The notes under the pieces are model-generated. The model saw only the letters and a program-made list of their open reading frames with translations. It searched no databases and was not told where the DNA came from. Source: an uncultured Veillonellaceae bacterium (GTDB lineage Bacteria > Bacillota > Negativicutes > Veillonellales > Dialisteraceae). From it: DNA of 35,489 nucleotides. Made by a program: the position numbers and the translations under genes. Positions 1 to 9,180 of the stretch are shown here, in pieces. Position 1 is the stretch's first letter. Each line of letters begins with the position of its first letter. Location of the stretch: positions 1-35,489 of the forward strand of contig CATVYJ010000013.1 in assembly GCA_958348245.1 (NCBI GenBank), in the 5' to 3' direction.

Positions 1-88
1 CGGTGAGCGTGGTCTTGCCGTGGTCGACGTGGCCGATGGTGCCGATGTTTACATGCGGCTTGGTTCTTTCGTAATGTGCTTTTGCCAT
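1..88 (-). CDS. tuf: Elongation factor Tu, N-terminal fragment
   Basis: Only the first 29 codons are in the window; the gene continues past base 1. The peptide begins MAKAHYERTKPHVNIGTIGH and contains the P-loop GHVDHGKT that binds GTP. EF-Tu delivers aminoacyl-tRNA to the ribosomal A site. The start is fixed by an AGGAGG ribosome site in the 18-base gap after the fusA stop. Being the last visible gene of the L7Ae-rpsL-rpsG-fusA-tuf string, it is probably co-transcribed with them. Identification is secure; the C-terminal part cannot be judged. Confidence 0.97.
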   Translation of the reverse strand, partial: MAKAHYERTKPHVNIGTIGHVDHGKTTLT

Positions 89-106
89 TTCATTGCCTCC
101 TAAAAA

Positions 107-2185
107 TTATTTGCCCAGACGTTCTTCAGTGATCTGCTGGGAAATGGCTTTCGGTACTTCTTCATAATGATCAAAGGTCATCGTGAAGGTGCCGCGGCCC
201 TGCGTGGTGCTGCGGAGATCGGTCGCATAGCCGAACATTTCAGAGAGCGGTACGAAGCCGCTGATTCTGGAATCGCCGTTTTCGGTTTCCATGCCGTCGA
301 TGCGTCCGCGGCGGGAATTCAGGCCGCCGATGACGTCGCCCATGTACTGTTCCGGTACATCGACTTCGACTTTCATGTACGGTTCGAGCAGGACCGGATC
401 GGCTTTCTTGGCGCCTGCCTTGAATGCCATGGAGCCCGCCACCTTGAATGCCATTTCAGAGGAGTCGACATCATGATAGGAGCCGTCGAATACGGTGACC
501 TTGATATCGACCATCGGATAGCCAGCGACTACGCCGTCTTCCATGGCAGCTTCGACACCGGCCTGGACCGGAGCGATGAATTCTTTCGGGATGACGCCGC
601 CCACGATCTTGTTTTCGAAGGAGAAGCCCGTGCCGGGTTCCTGCGGTTCGAGGCGGAGCCAGCAGTGGCCGTACTGGCCGTGGCCGCCGGTCTGACGGAT
701 GAATTTGCCTTCCGCTTCCACTTCCTTGCGGATGGTTTCGCGATAGGCGACCTGCGGCTTGCCCACCGTAGCGTCTACGCCGAATTCGCGCTTCATGCGG
801 TCGACGATAATGTCCAGGTGGAGTTCGCCCATACCGGAGATGATGGTCTGGTTCGATTCCGGATCGGTGTGAACGCGGAAGGTCGGATCTTCTTCAGCAA
901 GGCGCTGGAGAGCGACGCCCATCTTTTCCTGGTCGGCTTTGGTCTTCGGTTCGACGGCTACGGAAATAACCGGATCCGGGAAGACCATCTTTTCGAGGAT
1001 GATCGGGTTGCTTTCATCACAGAGCGTATCGCCCGTGGTGACATCCTTGAAGCCTACGGCTGCAGCGATGTCGCCGGTGTAAGCCACTTCGATTTCCTTG
1101 CGGTGGTTGGCGTGCATCTGGAGAATGCGGCCTACGCGTTCTTTCTTTCCTTTGGTGGAATTCAGCACGTAAGTGCCCTGATGCATTTCACCGGAGTACA
1201 CGCGGAAGTAAGCAAGCTTGCCCACGAAGGGGTCGGCCATGATCTTGAACGCAAGAGCGGCGAGCGGAGCCTTGTCGTCTGCAGGACGTTCGATTTCTTC
1301 TTCCGTCTTCGGGTCGGTGCCTTTGACCGGCGGTACGTCCAGCGGAGACGGGAGGTAATCGCTGACCGCGTCGAGCAGCATCTGGATGCCCTTGTTCTTG
1401 TACGCGGAGCCGCAGAAGACCGGGAACAGCTTGCAGTCGATGGTCTGTTTGCGGATCGCCGCTTTGATTTCCTCGATGGTGAGTTCTTCGCCGCCGAGGT
1501 ATTTTTCCATCAGTTCGTCGCTGGCTTCCGCCGCGACTTCGCAGATTTTTTCGCGGAGATCTTCCACTTCGTCCTTCATGTCTTCCGGGACGTCCGTGAC
1601 TTCGATTTCCTTGCCCTGATCGTCTTTGTAGATCTCGGCTTTTCTGGTCAGCAGGTCAACGATCCCGATGAAGGTGTTTTCCTTGCCGATCGGCAGCTGC
1701 ATGGCCACTGCGTTCGCATGGAGGCGGTCCCGCATGGTCTGCACTGCATGTTCAAAGTTCGCGCCCACCGTATCCATCTTGTTGATGAAAGCGATGCGCG
1801 GTACGTGATAGGTGCTGGCCTGTCTCCAGACCGTTTCGGACTGGGTCTGCACGCCGTCCTTTGCACTGAATACAGCTACAGAGCCATCTAATACGCGGAG
1901 AGAACGTTCAACTTCTACAGTGAAATCAACGTGCCCGGGGGTATCGATGATGTTTACGCGATATCCTTTCCAGTGGCAGGTCGTAGCAGCAGATGTAATG
2001 GTAATCCCACGTTCCTGTTCCTGCGCCATCCAGTCCATGGTGGCTGCGCCGTCATGAACTTCACCGATCTTGTGATTGACACCGGTGTAGAACAGGATAC
2101 GTTCCGTGGTCGTCGTCTTACCGGCATCGATGTGCGCCATGATGCCGATATTTCTTGTTTTAGCAAGCGGAAATTCTCTGCCCAC
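107..2185 (-). CDS. fusA: Elongation factor G
   Basis: This 692-aa GTPase drives translocation of tRNA and mRNA on the ribosome and, with RRF, ribosome recycling. The length is normal for bacterial EF-G. Visible GTP-binding motifs are AHIDAGKT (residues 17-24), DTPGH (81-85) and NKMD (135-138); the switch region RGITITSAATT (about 59-69) is intact. Domains II to V follow in the usual order, with the conserved GMGELHLDIIVDRM segment in domain III. The gene lies 21 bases after the rpsG stop and 18 bases before tuf, so it is an internal operon member. Nothing is odd apart from long antisense reading frames caused by high GC. Confidence 0.98.
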   Translation of the reverse strand: MGREFPLAKTRNIGIMAHIDAGKTTTTERILFYTGVNHKIGEVHDGAATMDWMAQEQERGITITSAATTCHWKGYRVNIIDTPGHVDFTVEVERSLRVLDGSVAVFSAKDGVQTQSETVWRQASTYHVPRIAFINKMDTVGANFEHAVQTMRDRLHANAVAMQLPIGKENTFIGIVDLLTRKAEIYKDDQGKEIEVTDVPEDMKDEVEDLREKICEVAAEASDELMEKYLGGEELTIEEIKAAIRKQTIDCKLFPVFCGSAYKNKGIQMLLDAVSDYLPSPLDVPPVKGTDPKTEEEIERPADDKAPLAALAFKIMADPFVGKLAYFRVYSGEMHQGTYVLNSTKGKKERVGRILQMHANHRKEIEVAYTGDIAAAVGFKDVTTGDTLCDESNPIILEKMVFPDPVISVAVEPKTKADQEKMGVALQRLAEEDPTFRVHTDPESNQTIISGMGELHLDIIVDRMKREFGVDATVGKPQVAYRETIRKEVEAEGKFIRQTGGHGQYGHCWLRLEPQEPGTGFSFENKIVGGVIPKEFIAPVQAGVEAAMEDGVVAGYPMVDIKVTVFDGSYHDVDSSEMAFKVAGSMAFKAGAKKADPVLLEPYMKVEVDVPEQYMGDVIGGLNSRRGRIDGMETENGDSRISGFVPLSEMFGYATDLRSTTQGRGTFTMTFDHYEEVPKAISQQITEERLGK

Positions 2186-2206
2186 GATTTTTTCTCCTTA
2201 TAAAAA

Positions 2207-2677
2207 TTACCAGCGGTAATGTGCGAAAGCCTTGTTGGCTTCAGCCATCTTATGGGTATCTTCTTTCTTCTTCACTGCGGCGCCGGTGTTGTTGAACGCG
2301 TCCATCAGTTCTCCTGCGAGGCGTTCCTGCATCGTACGTTCGCTGCGCTGGCGGGCGTAGTTGACCATCCAGCGGATACCCAGCGTCAGGCGGCGGTCCG
2401 CTCTGACTTCCACCGGGACCTGGTAGTTCGCACCGCCTACGCGGCGTGCACGGACTTCGAGGACCGGCATGACATTATTGAGAGCCTGTTCGAAAATTTC
2501 GATCGGTTCTTTGCCCAGCTTGCTCTGAGCAATATCGAATGCGCCATAGACAATCGATTCAGCAACGCCCTTCTTGCCGTCGAGCATTACCTTGTTGATG
2601 AAACGGGTGACCACCTTGGAGCCGTACACGGGATCCGGCAGCACGTCGCGTTTCGGAACTGCACCTTTTCTCGGCAT
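2207..2677 (-). CDS. rpsG: 30S ribosomal protein S7
   Basis: A 156-aa protein starting MPRKGAVPKRDVLPDPVYGS, the standard S7 length and N-terminus. S7 binds the 3' major domain of 16S rRNA and starts assembly of the 30S head; in many bacteria it also represses its own operon. An upstream in-frame ATG twelve codons earlier exists, but the start at 2677 has a good GGAGG site nine bases away and matches the family N-terminus. The gene sits between rpsL and fusA in the classical str order. The C-terminus ends HKMAEANKAFAHYRW as expected. Confidence 0.97.
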   Translation of the reverse strand: MPRKGAVPKRDVLPDPVYGSKVVTRFINKVMLDGKKGVAESIVYGAFDIAQSKLGKEPIEIFEQALNNVMPVLEVRARRVGGANYQVPVEVRADRRLTLGIRWMVNYARQRSERTMQERLAGELMDAFNNTGAAVKKKEDTHKMAEANKAFAHYRW

Positions 2678-2724
2678 GTAAGTTTCCTCCTCAGTATAGC
2701 TTTCATTAATCACATGTGCGGAAA

Positions 2725-3099
2725 TTATTTCTTATCGCGCTTTGCGCCGTATTTGGAACGGCCCTGTTTGCGGTCCTTGACACCTACGGTATCGAGAGCA
2801 CCGCGGATGATGTGATAACGAACGCCCGGAAGATCCTTGACACGGCCGCCTCTGATGAGGACGACGCTGTGTTCCTGCAGGTTGTGGCCTTCGCCCGGAA
2901 TGTAAGCGGAAACTTCGATTCCGTTCGTCAGGCGTACACGGGCAACTTTACGAAGAGCGGAGTTCGGCTTCTTCGGGGTCGCGGTGTAGACACGAGTGCA
3001 GACGCCGCGTTTCTGCGGGCACTGTTTCAGAGCCGGGGTCTTTGCTTTGTAGACCAGGGTCTGTCTTCCTTTGCGGACCAGCTGATTGATTGTCGGCAA
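2725..3099 (-). CDS. rpsL: 30S ribosomal protein S12
   Basis: A 124-aa protein of the 30S decoding centre. I place the start at a TTG codon (3099-3097), giving MPTINQLVRKGRQ, the family N-terminus. A GTG three codons upstream is in frame but lies inside the AAGGAGG ribosome site (3108-3114), which is eight bases from the TTG, so the GTG cannot be the real start. The conserved loop TPKKPNSALRK keeps lysine at position 43, the wild-type residue whose replacement gives streptomycin resistance. The second resistance loop, GRVKDLPGVRYH, is also unchanged. It is followed by rpsG after about 50 bases. Confidence 0.96.
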   Translation of the reverse strand: MPTINQLVRKGRQTLVYKAKTPALKQCPQKRGVCTRVYTATPKKPNSALRKVARVRLTNGIEVSAYIPGEGHNLQEHSVVLIRGGRVKDLPGVRYHIIRGALDTVGVKDRKQGRSKYGAKRDKK

Positions 3100-3165
3100 T
3101 ATAGGCACCTCCTTCCGAAAAGTTGGATTTATAATTGATCTCCCGGAGCAGAGCCCCGGAAGATA

Positions 3166-3417
3166 TTACCGGGATATGAGCACTGCCGCGGCAGCCGCCT
3201 TTACCTTGATGCCGCACGCCCGGCCGAGTTCTTTCTTTGTGAAATCGGCGGTGACCGGCACATGGGCGGCGTCGCAGGCGGCCTTCAGCGGAGCGGAAAT
3301 CTTTTCATCGCAGTCCGCTGCGATGAACACGCAGGCGGCTTCCTGTTTTTCGAGCGCCCGCTCTGTTTCCTTCATTCCCACCACAAAGCGGGAACTTTTC
3401 AATTCATCTAAGGTCAT
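3166..3417 (-). CDS. L7Ae-like ribosomal/K-turn-binding protein (YbxF type)
   Basis: An 83-aa protein of the L7Ae/L30e/S12e superfamily, which in Firmicutes (YbxF/RplGB) binds kink-turn RNA. The core KSSRFVVGMKETERALEKQE followed by the strand CVFIAADCD matches the family fold; the acidic-to-basic pattern around residues 10-25 is the typical RNA-binding start of helix 2. It directly precedes rpsL, the usual Firmicute position between rpoC and rpsL, but here no rpoC lies upstream: the gene is first in the operon, 45 bases downstream of a strong promoter. The exact RNA partner cannot be read from the sequence. Confidence 0.88.
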   Translation of the reverse strand: MTLDELKSSRFVVGMKETERALEKQEAACVFIAADCDEKISAPLKAACDAAHVPVTADFTKKELGRACGIKVKAAAAAVLISR

Positions 3418-3461
3418 TCTTTCACCTGCTTCACGCGCATTCTGACTGTCGCAACGTACAT

Positions 3462-3490
3462 ACTATACCATTCCCCGCCGCGCCTGTCAA
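3462..3490 (-). promoter_or_regulatory. Promoter of the str operon
   Basis: On the minus strand TTGACA (3485-3490) and TATAGT (3462-3467) are separated by exactly 17 bases. This is a near-consensus vegetative promoter about 45 bases before the L7Ae-like start. It probably drives the whole L7Ae-rpsL-rpsG-fusA-tuf operon. Confidence 0.85.
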
Positions 3491-4106
3491 CAAAATAAGA
3501 GGGGATTTTTCGCGGTAATACGGGCTTTTCTTTTTCCACGTTTCCGTGCGTTTCTTTTTCGGTTTTGCCGCCCCTTCCCTCTCCGCGTTTTCCTCCGTTT
3601 GCACCGCTGTCCTCCCGCCGGTTCCGCTTCCTCTGCCGGCTCTTTCCATTCCAATTTCCTATCGCCCCCTGCGGATAGAGGCAAATCGGCATACCTCCGC
3701 CCGCCGGGCTGTTTTCGCTTATTTATACATTATGTAGTGAACCCGCTGATCCACTCCTTCCCGGCGCCCGCCGCGCCGGCGCACACGTTCTCCGTCCGGC
3801 GTGCGCCTCATCCACCCTCCCGGGCCTCTTTCCTGCGTCTAAATTTTTTCTATCATCCGGGGCGTAATTCTAAAATTCAAACAGACTTCCTCTGCTTTTC
3901 TGCGCGGGCCAAGCCATTTAAATTCAAACAGTAAAAGGGAGAATCTCCCGGCGCGGACCGCGGCGGCGCGGGGATTTTCCGCAGGCGTACTGTCCCCGGA
4001 CTTCCCCTTTTTCTGCGGATTCTCCCTGTCTACTATACTGTATACCCGCTGTCGGCTGCTACAGAAAAGAGCCGTGTCCACATGCGGAAATTCAAACGAA
4101 AGTTAT
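3491..4106. other. Intergenic region between divergent str operon and activase gene
   Basis: No credible gene is visible. The stretch 3510-3660 is strongly pyrimidine-rich on the plus strand, so open frames here are low-complexity shadows. The word AAATTCAAAC occurs at 3873, 3920 and 4088, the first two extended to AAATTCAAACAG; these could be regulator sites but nothing proves it. The region separates two divergent transcription units. Confidence 0.5.
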
Positions 4107-4135
4107 TTCCCATTTCCCCGATTTATACGTATAAT
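4107..4135 (+). promoter_or_regulatory. Possible promoter of the dehydratase activase
   Basis: TATAAT at 4130-4135 is perfect; 17 bases upstream lies TTCCCA (4107-4112), matching the -35 consensus at four of six positions. It sits about 50 bases before the chosen start codon. Confidence 0.55.
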
Positions 4136-4186
4136 ATTCACATAATGAACGTAAACCTGCGCATTCCGCGCAGTAAGGAGGTTTGT

Positions 4187-7100
4187 ATGAAGCCTGTACT
4201 TCATGTCGGCATCGACGTAGGGTCCACCACGGTGAAAATTGCCGTGCTCTCGCCCTATCTGAAGCTGCTCTTCGGGCGGTATGTGCGCCATATGTCGGAT
4301 ATCCGCAAGGCGACCATGGATCTGCTCGATGAAATGCGGGCGGCTTTTCCGGGATGCCGCATCACCGCTTCCATTTCCGGCAGCGGCGGGCTCGGGCTCT
4401 CCCGCTTTATGGAGCTGCCCTTCTATCAGGAAATTCTCGCGGAGACGAAGGCCGTGCGCGCCTTTCATCCCGAAGCGGACGCCATCATTGAGCTTGGCGG
4501 CGAGGACGAAAAGGTCACCTATCTCCGGAACGGGGTGGATCAGCGCATGAACGGCGCGTGCGCCGGCGGCACGGGCGCCTTCATCGACCGCATGGCGTCT
4601 CTCCTCTCCACGGACGCGCCCGGGCTGGGCGCGCTCGCCGCGAAATCAAAGCAGATCTACCCCATCGCGTCCCGATGCGGCGTCTTCGCCAAGACGGACA
4701 TTCAGGCGCTCCTCAATGAAGGCGCGCCGAAGGAGGACATCGCCGCGTCGGTTTTCCAGTCCGTGGTCAATCAGACCATCTCGGGCCTCACCTGCGGCCG
4801 GCCGCTCCGGGGCAAGATCGTCTTTCTCGGCGGGCCGCTCACGTTCCAGCCGGTCCTGCGGGAACGGTTCCGCCAGACGCTCGGCATGAAGGAAGAGGAT
4901 ATGATCGTCCCCGAGCACGGCGAACTCTACGTGGCGATCGGCGCGGCGCTCACCGCCATGCACGACAAGCCCTTTGACTTCGAGCCCTGGCTGGAGCGCG
5001 TCCGCCAGACCGACGTGTCCAATCTGGACGCGGTGAAATGCCTGGACCCGCTCTTTGCATCGGACGAAGAATACCAGGCCTTCCAGGAGCGGCACGCCCG
5101 CTTCCACGTGGACCGCGCGCCCATCGAAGAGGCGGAGGGCCCCTGCTGGCTCGGCATCGACGCGGGCTCCACCACCATCAAGACCGTACTCCTCGACCGG
5201 GAGGGACGCATCCTCTACGAATACTACGGGAACAACCAGGGCAATCCCCTCACCGGGGCCAAGCGCATCATTTCCGATCTGTACGGCAAACTGCCGAAGG
5301 GCGCGTACATCTGCGGCGCCGGCGTGACCGGCTACGGCGAAAGCCTCATCAAGGAAGCGCTCTCCGCCGACACGGGCGAAGTAGAGACCATGGCCCACTA
5401 CCGGGCGGCGCGCCATTTCTGCCCGGACGTGACCACCGTGCTCGACATCGGCGGGCAGGACATGAAGTGCTGCCGCCTGAAAGACGGCGCGGTGGACAGC
5501 ATCCTGCTGAATGAAGCGTGCTCGTCCGGCTGCGGCTCCTTCCTGGACACCTTCGCCCAGTCGCTCGGCATGGATATCCGCACCTTCTCGAAGATCGCCC
5601 TCACGGCCAAACATCCCGTGGACCTGGGCTCGCGCTGCACGGTCTTCATGAATTCCCGCGTGCGGGAAGCGCAGAAAAACGGCGTGTCCGTGGCGGATAT
5701 TTCCGCAGGCCTCTCCTACTCGGTCATCAAAAACGCTCTCTACAAAGTGGTGCGCCTCCGCGACGTATCCGAGCTGGGCGCCAAGGTGGTCGTGCAGGGC
5801 GGCACATTTTACAACGACGCGGTGCTCCGCGCGCTGGAAAAACTTCTCGGACGGGACGTGGTGCGCCCGAACATCGCGGGCCTCATGGGCGCGTACGGCA
5901 TCGCCCTCATCACGCGGGACCGCTGCCCGGAAACGCACCGCTCCACCCTCGTCACGCCGGAAGAGCTGGCGCGCATCACCATGAAGACCGACGTGCACCG
6001 CTGCCCCGGCTGCGGCAACCACTGCCTCGTGACGGTCACCACCTTCTCCGACGGGCGGGCCTTCGTATCGGGCAACCGGTGCGAACGCGGCGCGTCCCTC
6101 GCGCTCACCGGCAAGGCGGCACCCCGCTCGTCCCTGCCCAACATGTACGACTGGAAATACCGCCGCCTCTTCTCCTACCGGCCGCTCTCGCCGGGCAAGG
6201 CGCCCCGCGGCACCGTGGGCATCCCCCGGGCGATGAACATGTACGAAGACTACCCCTTCTGGTTCACCTTCTTCACGAAGCTCGGCTTCCGGGTGGTGCT
6301 CTCCAGCGCGGATATCCGGCAGATTCCCATCGAAGCGCTGGAAACCATTCCGTCCTATTCGGAATGCTATCCGGTAAAGCTCGTCCACGCCCATATCGCC
6401 GACCTCATCCGGCGGAAGCCCGACTTCATCTGGTATCCCTCGATTTCCAACGGGCCGGATGAAAAGAACGACAATACCTTCATGTGCCCCATGGTCACGT
6501 CCTATCCGGAAACCATCGCCGCCAACATGGACGAAATGCTCCGCCAGTCGGGCATCCCCTTCTATCATCCCTTCCTGCCGCTCCACGACGCGGCGGCCCT
6601 GCAGAAGCGCCTCACGGAAGAACTGGCTCCGCTCCACATCCCCTACGGCGACATTTACAGCGCCATCACCGCCGCCAACGAAGAGATGGCCCGCTACCGG
6701 GACGATCTCCTCGCGGAGACGAAGCGCGTCCTGAAAGAAGTGCAGGATAAGCATCTCGTGGGCATCGTCCTCGCGGGCCGGCCCTATCACGCGGACCCCG
6801 CCGCCAACCACGGCATCCCCGACCTGGTGAATCAGCTCGGCATGGCGGTGCTCTCCGAAGACGGCGTGGCCATGCTGGGCCGCCTTCCCAACCTGCGCGT
6901 GCTGAACCAGTGGACCTGGCACGGCCGGCTTTACCGTGCGGCGGACTACGTCACCCGCCACGCCGGGCTCGAGCTGGTGGAGCTGAACTCTTTCGGCTGC
7001 GGCCTCGACGCCGTGGTGACCGACCAGGTGCAGGAAATCATGAATTACCGGGGCCGGCTCTACACGTCGCTCAAGATCGACGAAGGGCTGAACCTCGGGG

Positions 7101-8479
7101 CGGTGCGCATCCGTCTCCGCTCGCTCAAGGCGGCCATCAGCGAACGCATGCAGCAGGATCGGGACGACGTGCCCGACCTGCCCTACGAGCACGCGGTCTT
7201 CACGAAGGACATGAAGGAGACCTCCACCATTCTCGTGCCGGAAATGTCCCCCATCCATTTCCCGCTCATCGAAGCGGCGGGCCGGGGCGCGGGCTACCAT
7301 CTGGAAGTACTGCCCCCCACGAAGGAGGATATCGACACGGGCCTCTCCTACGTAAACAACGACGCGTGCTATCCCGCCATCATCACCATCGGCTCTCTCG
7401 TGCGGGCGCTCCAGTCCGGGAAATACGACCTCTCCCGCACGGCGGTCATGCTCTCCCAGACCGGCGGCGCGTGCCGCGCGTCAAACTACCTGGCGTTCCT
7501 CCAGCGGGCGCTGCGGGAAGCGGGGCTCTCGAGCGTGCCCGTGGTCTCCGCCAATACGGAAGGACTCTCCCCACAGCCGGGCTTCCAGATTTCCCCGAAG
7601 CTCGCGGAGCGGCTCATCATGGCCGTCGTCTACGGAGACGCCCTCATGCAGTGCCTCTACCGCACGCGGCCCTACGAAAAAGTGCCGGGCAGCGCGGAAG
7701 CGCTCTGCTCCGAATGGCAGAAGCGCTGCGGCGAAGCGCTCCTCCGCGGCCAGAGCTACCACGCCTACGGCCGGACGCTCGCCCGCATCATCTCCGACTT
7801 TGATCACCTTCCGCTCCTCACGGAAGAGCGGAAGCCCCGCATCGGCGTCGTGGGTGAAATCTACGTGAAATTCAGCCCCATCGCATCGAACGACATCGCC
7901 CGGGCCATCGAAGCCAACGGCGGCGAGACCGAAGCCTCCGGCATCCTCGATTTCTTCCTCTACGGCTTCCTGGACAGCCGCTTCCAGCGGAAATACCTGG
8001 GCGGCAGCATGGCCCGCGACCTGCGCGACACCTTCCTCCGGTGGCTCCTCGAATGGTACCGCCGCCCCTACGAAAAAGCGGTGAAGCATTCCCGGCGATT
8101 CCATCCCGTCACGCCCATCGAGACGCTGGCCAAACGCGCCCGGCAGTACCTCTCCCTCGGCCACCGCGCGGGCGAGGGGTGGTTCCTCACGGCGGACATG
8201 GTGGACCTCCTCGGCCACGGCTGCCGGGGCATCGTCTGCCTCCAGCCCTTCGCCTGCCTGCCGAACCATATCACCGGCGAGGGCATGGCGCACAAACTGC
8301 ACGCCATGTATCCCGAGGCAGTCTTCCTCTCGCTGGACTGCGACGCCAGCGTGAGCCACGTGAACCAGCTGAACCGGCTCAAACTCATGATGAGCGCCCT
8401 CACGGAGAAAACGCCCGTCACCGAGCCGCAGGCCATCCTGCGCCGGACCATGAGCGCAAAGAAAGGGAGCGCATTATAA
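4187..8479 (+). CDS. 2-hydroxyacyl-CoA dehydratase activase fusion protein
   Basis: A 1430-aa multidomain protein related to the ATP-dependent activator (component A/HgdC) of 2-hydroxyacyl-CoA dehydratases and benzoyl-CoA reductases. Two ASKHA ATPase modules are visible: GIDVGSTTVK near residue 8 and GIDAGSTTIK around 325. Each has its cluster-cysteine loop, NGACAGGTG (C125) and NEACSSGCGS (C445). A CPGCGNHC motif (C606, C609, C613) follows, and the second half (about 650-1400) resembles DUF2229 plus a dehydratase-subunit (HgdB-like) region. The start was chosen at the ATG with AAGGAGG seven bases upstream rather than an earlier in-frame ATG at 4082. Proteins of this architecture are common in anaerobes; the substrate is unknown. 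The stop codon overlaps the start of the TetR gene. Confidence 0.9.
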   Translation: MKPVLHVGIDVGSTTVKIAVLSPYLKLLFGRYVRHMSDIRKATMDLLDEMRAAFPGCRITASISGSGGLGLSRFMELPFYQEILAETKAVRAFHPEADAIIELGGEDEKVTYLRNGVDQRMNGACAGGTGAFIDRMASLLSTDAPGLGALAAKSKQIYPIASRCGVFAKTDIQALLNEGAPKEDIAASVFQSVVNQTISGLTCGRPLRGKIVFLGGPLTFQPVLRERFRQTLGMKEEDMIVPEHGELYVAIGAALTAMHDKPFDFEPWLERVRQTDVSNLDAVKCLDPLFASDEEYQAFQERHARFHVDRAPIEEAEGPCWLGIDAGSTTIKTVLLDREGRILYEYYGNNQGNPLTGAKRIISDLYGKLPKGAYICGAGVTGYGESLIKEALSADTGEVETMAHYRAARHFCPDVTTVLDIGGQDMKCCRLKDGAVDSILLNEACSSGCGSFLDTFAQSLGMDIRTFSKIALTAKHPVDLGSRCTVFMNSRVREAQKNGVSVADISAGLSYSVIKNALYKVVRLRDVSELGAKVVVQGGTFYNDAVLRALEKLLGRDVVRPNIAGLMGAYGIALITRDRCPETHRSTLVTPEELARITMKTDVHRCPGCGNHCLVTVTTFSDGRAFVSGNRCERGASLALTGKAAPRSSLPNMYDWKYRRLFSYRPLSPGKAPRGTVGIPRAMNMYEDYPFWFTFFTKLGFRVVLSSADIRQIPIEALETIPSYSECYPVKLVHAHIADLIRRKPDFIWYPSISNGPDEKNDNTFMCPMVTSYPETIAANMDEMLRQSGIPFYHPFLPLHDAAALQKRLTEELAPLHIPYGDIYSAITAANEEMARYRDDLLAETKRVLKEVQDKHLVGIVLAGRPYHADPAANHGIPDLVNQLGMAVLSEDGVAMLGRLPNLRVLNQWTWHGRLYRAADYVTRHAGLELVELNSFGCGLDAVVTDQVQEIMNYRGRLYTSLKIDEGLNLGAVRIRLRSLKAAISERMQQDRDDVPDLPYEHAVFTKDMKETSTILVPEMSPIHFPLIEAAGRGAGYHLEVLPPTKEDIDTGLSYVNNDACYPAIITIGSLVRALQSGKYDLSRTAVMLSQTGGACRASNYLAFLQRALREAGLSSVPVVSANTEGLSPQPGFQISPKLAERLIMAVVYGDALMQCLYRTRPYEKVPGSAEALCSEWQKRCGEALLRGQSYHAYGRTLARIISDFDHLPLLTEERKPRIGVVGEIYVKFSPIASNDIARAIEANGGETEASGILDFFLYGFLDSRFQRKYLGGSMARDLRDTFLRWLLEWYRRPYEKAVKHSRRFHPVTPIETLAKRARQYLSLGHRAGEGWFLTADMVDLLGHGCRGIVCLQPFACLPNHITGEGMAHKLHAMYPEAVFLSLDCDASVSHVNQLNRLKLMMSALTEKTPVTEPQAILRRTMSAKKGSAL

Positions 8480-9102
8480 TGGAAAAAGTTCTCACCCGCA
8501 AAGGATCGCGCATCCGCCGCCGCATGATCGACACCACCGCGCGCATCCTCCGGGAGCAGGGATTCCGCAGCGCCACCGTGCGGCGCATCGCCGACGAAGC
8601 CCACGTGAACATTTCTTCCGTGCGGTACTACTTCGGCTCGAAAGAGCACCTCATCGCGCTCGCCATGGACTCCCTCATGGGCAATGTGGAAACGGTCGTC
8701 GCCTGTCTGGACGACACGCGCCTGCCCGCGCGGGAGCGGCTCCGCCGGTACATGCGGGCGTACATCCCCCTCGCGAAGGAGCATCCGGCCCTCTTCCGCT
8801 CGCTCTCCGCGCCGGGGGCCTTCGCGCACGACACGTACTTCCTCTACCTCACGTTCCTCTACGAACAGTGCTGGCCGAAATTCACCGCCGCCGTGGCCGA
8901 AGCGTACGGCCTCACCGACCGGGACGACATCGAGCTGCGGAGCCTGCAGCTCGTATCCGCCCTCGAATTTCCCGTGCTGCTCGAGCTCAGCCGCGGCGCG
9001 GCGTTCGCCGCGGTCGGCGGGGACCCGCAGACGCTGGACCGGTACATCGATCTCCTCCTCGACGCCGGCGGAGGCCGCGCCCCGTCCCCGCCTCTCCCGT
9101 AA
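8479..9102 (+). CDS. TetR/AcrR family transcriptional regulator
   Basis: A 207-aa regulator. The N-terminal helix-turn-helix spans about residues 14-62: ARILREQGFRSATVRRIADE leads into the recognition helix HVNISSVRYYFGSKEHL, a clear TetR signature. The remainder is a helical ligand-binding domain with no assignable ligand. Its ATG shares one base with the TAA of the activase gene (TAATG), so translation is probably coupled and the regulator is likely to control the activase or a related pathway. A stem-loop terminator follows directly. The C-terminal tail GGGRAPSPPLP is low complexity. Confidence 0.92.
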   Translation: MEKVLTRKGSRIRRRMIDTTARILREQGFRSATVRRIADEAHVNISSVRYYFGSKEHLIALAMDSLMGNVETVVACLDDTRLPARERLRRYMRAYIPLAKEHPALFRSLSAPGAFAHDTYFLYLTFLYEQCWPKFTAAVAEAYGLTDRDDIELRSLQLVSALEFPVLLELSRGAAFAAVGGDPQTLDRYIDLLLDAGGGRAPSPPLP

Positions 9103-9111
9103 CGAGATACG

Positions 9112-9148
9112 AAAAATCCCTGCAGGAAATTTCCCGCAGGGATTTTTT
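9112..9148. terminator. Bidirectional terminator between TetR and ogt
   Basis: AAAAATCCCTGC (9112-9123) pairs with GCAGGGATTTTTT (9136-9148) around a 12-base spacer. A-runs and T-runs flank both sides, so it can end both the plus-strand tetR and the minus-strand ogt transcripts. Confidence 0.9.
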
Positions 9149-9180
9149 CATGCCCGTCTCATCCGGCGGACGGGTCGTTT

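Noticed and set aside
167..1891. Antisense open frame of 574 codons opposite fusA
   Set aside because: fusA is unmistakable; the shadow frame reflects codon bias.
3414..3692. Lys/Arg/Glu-rich ORFs upstream of the L7Ae-like gene
   Set aside because: They run through the str promoter and a purine-rich tract and have no family features.
4646..7300. Antisense open frame of 884 codons inside the activase gene
   Set aside because: The activase shows continuous family motifs on the other strand; the antisense product is compositionally biased and unlike any family.
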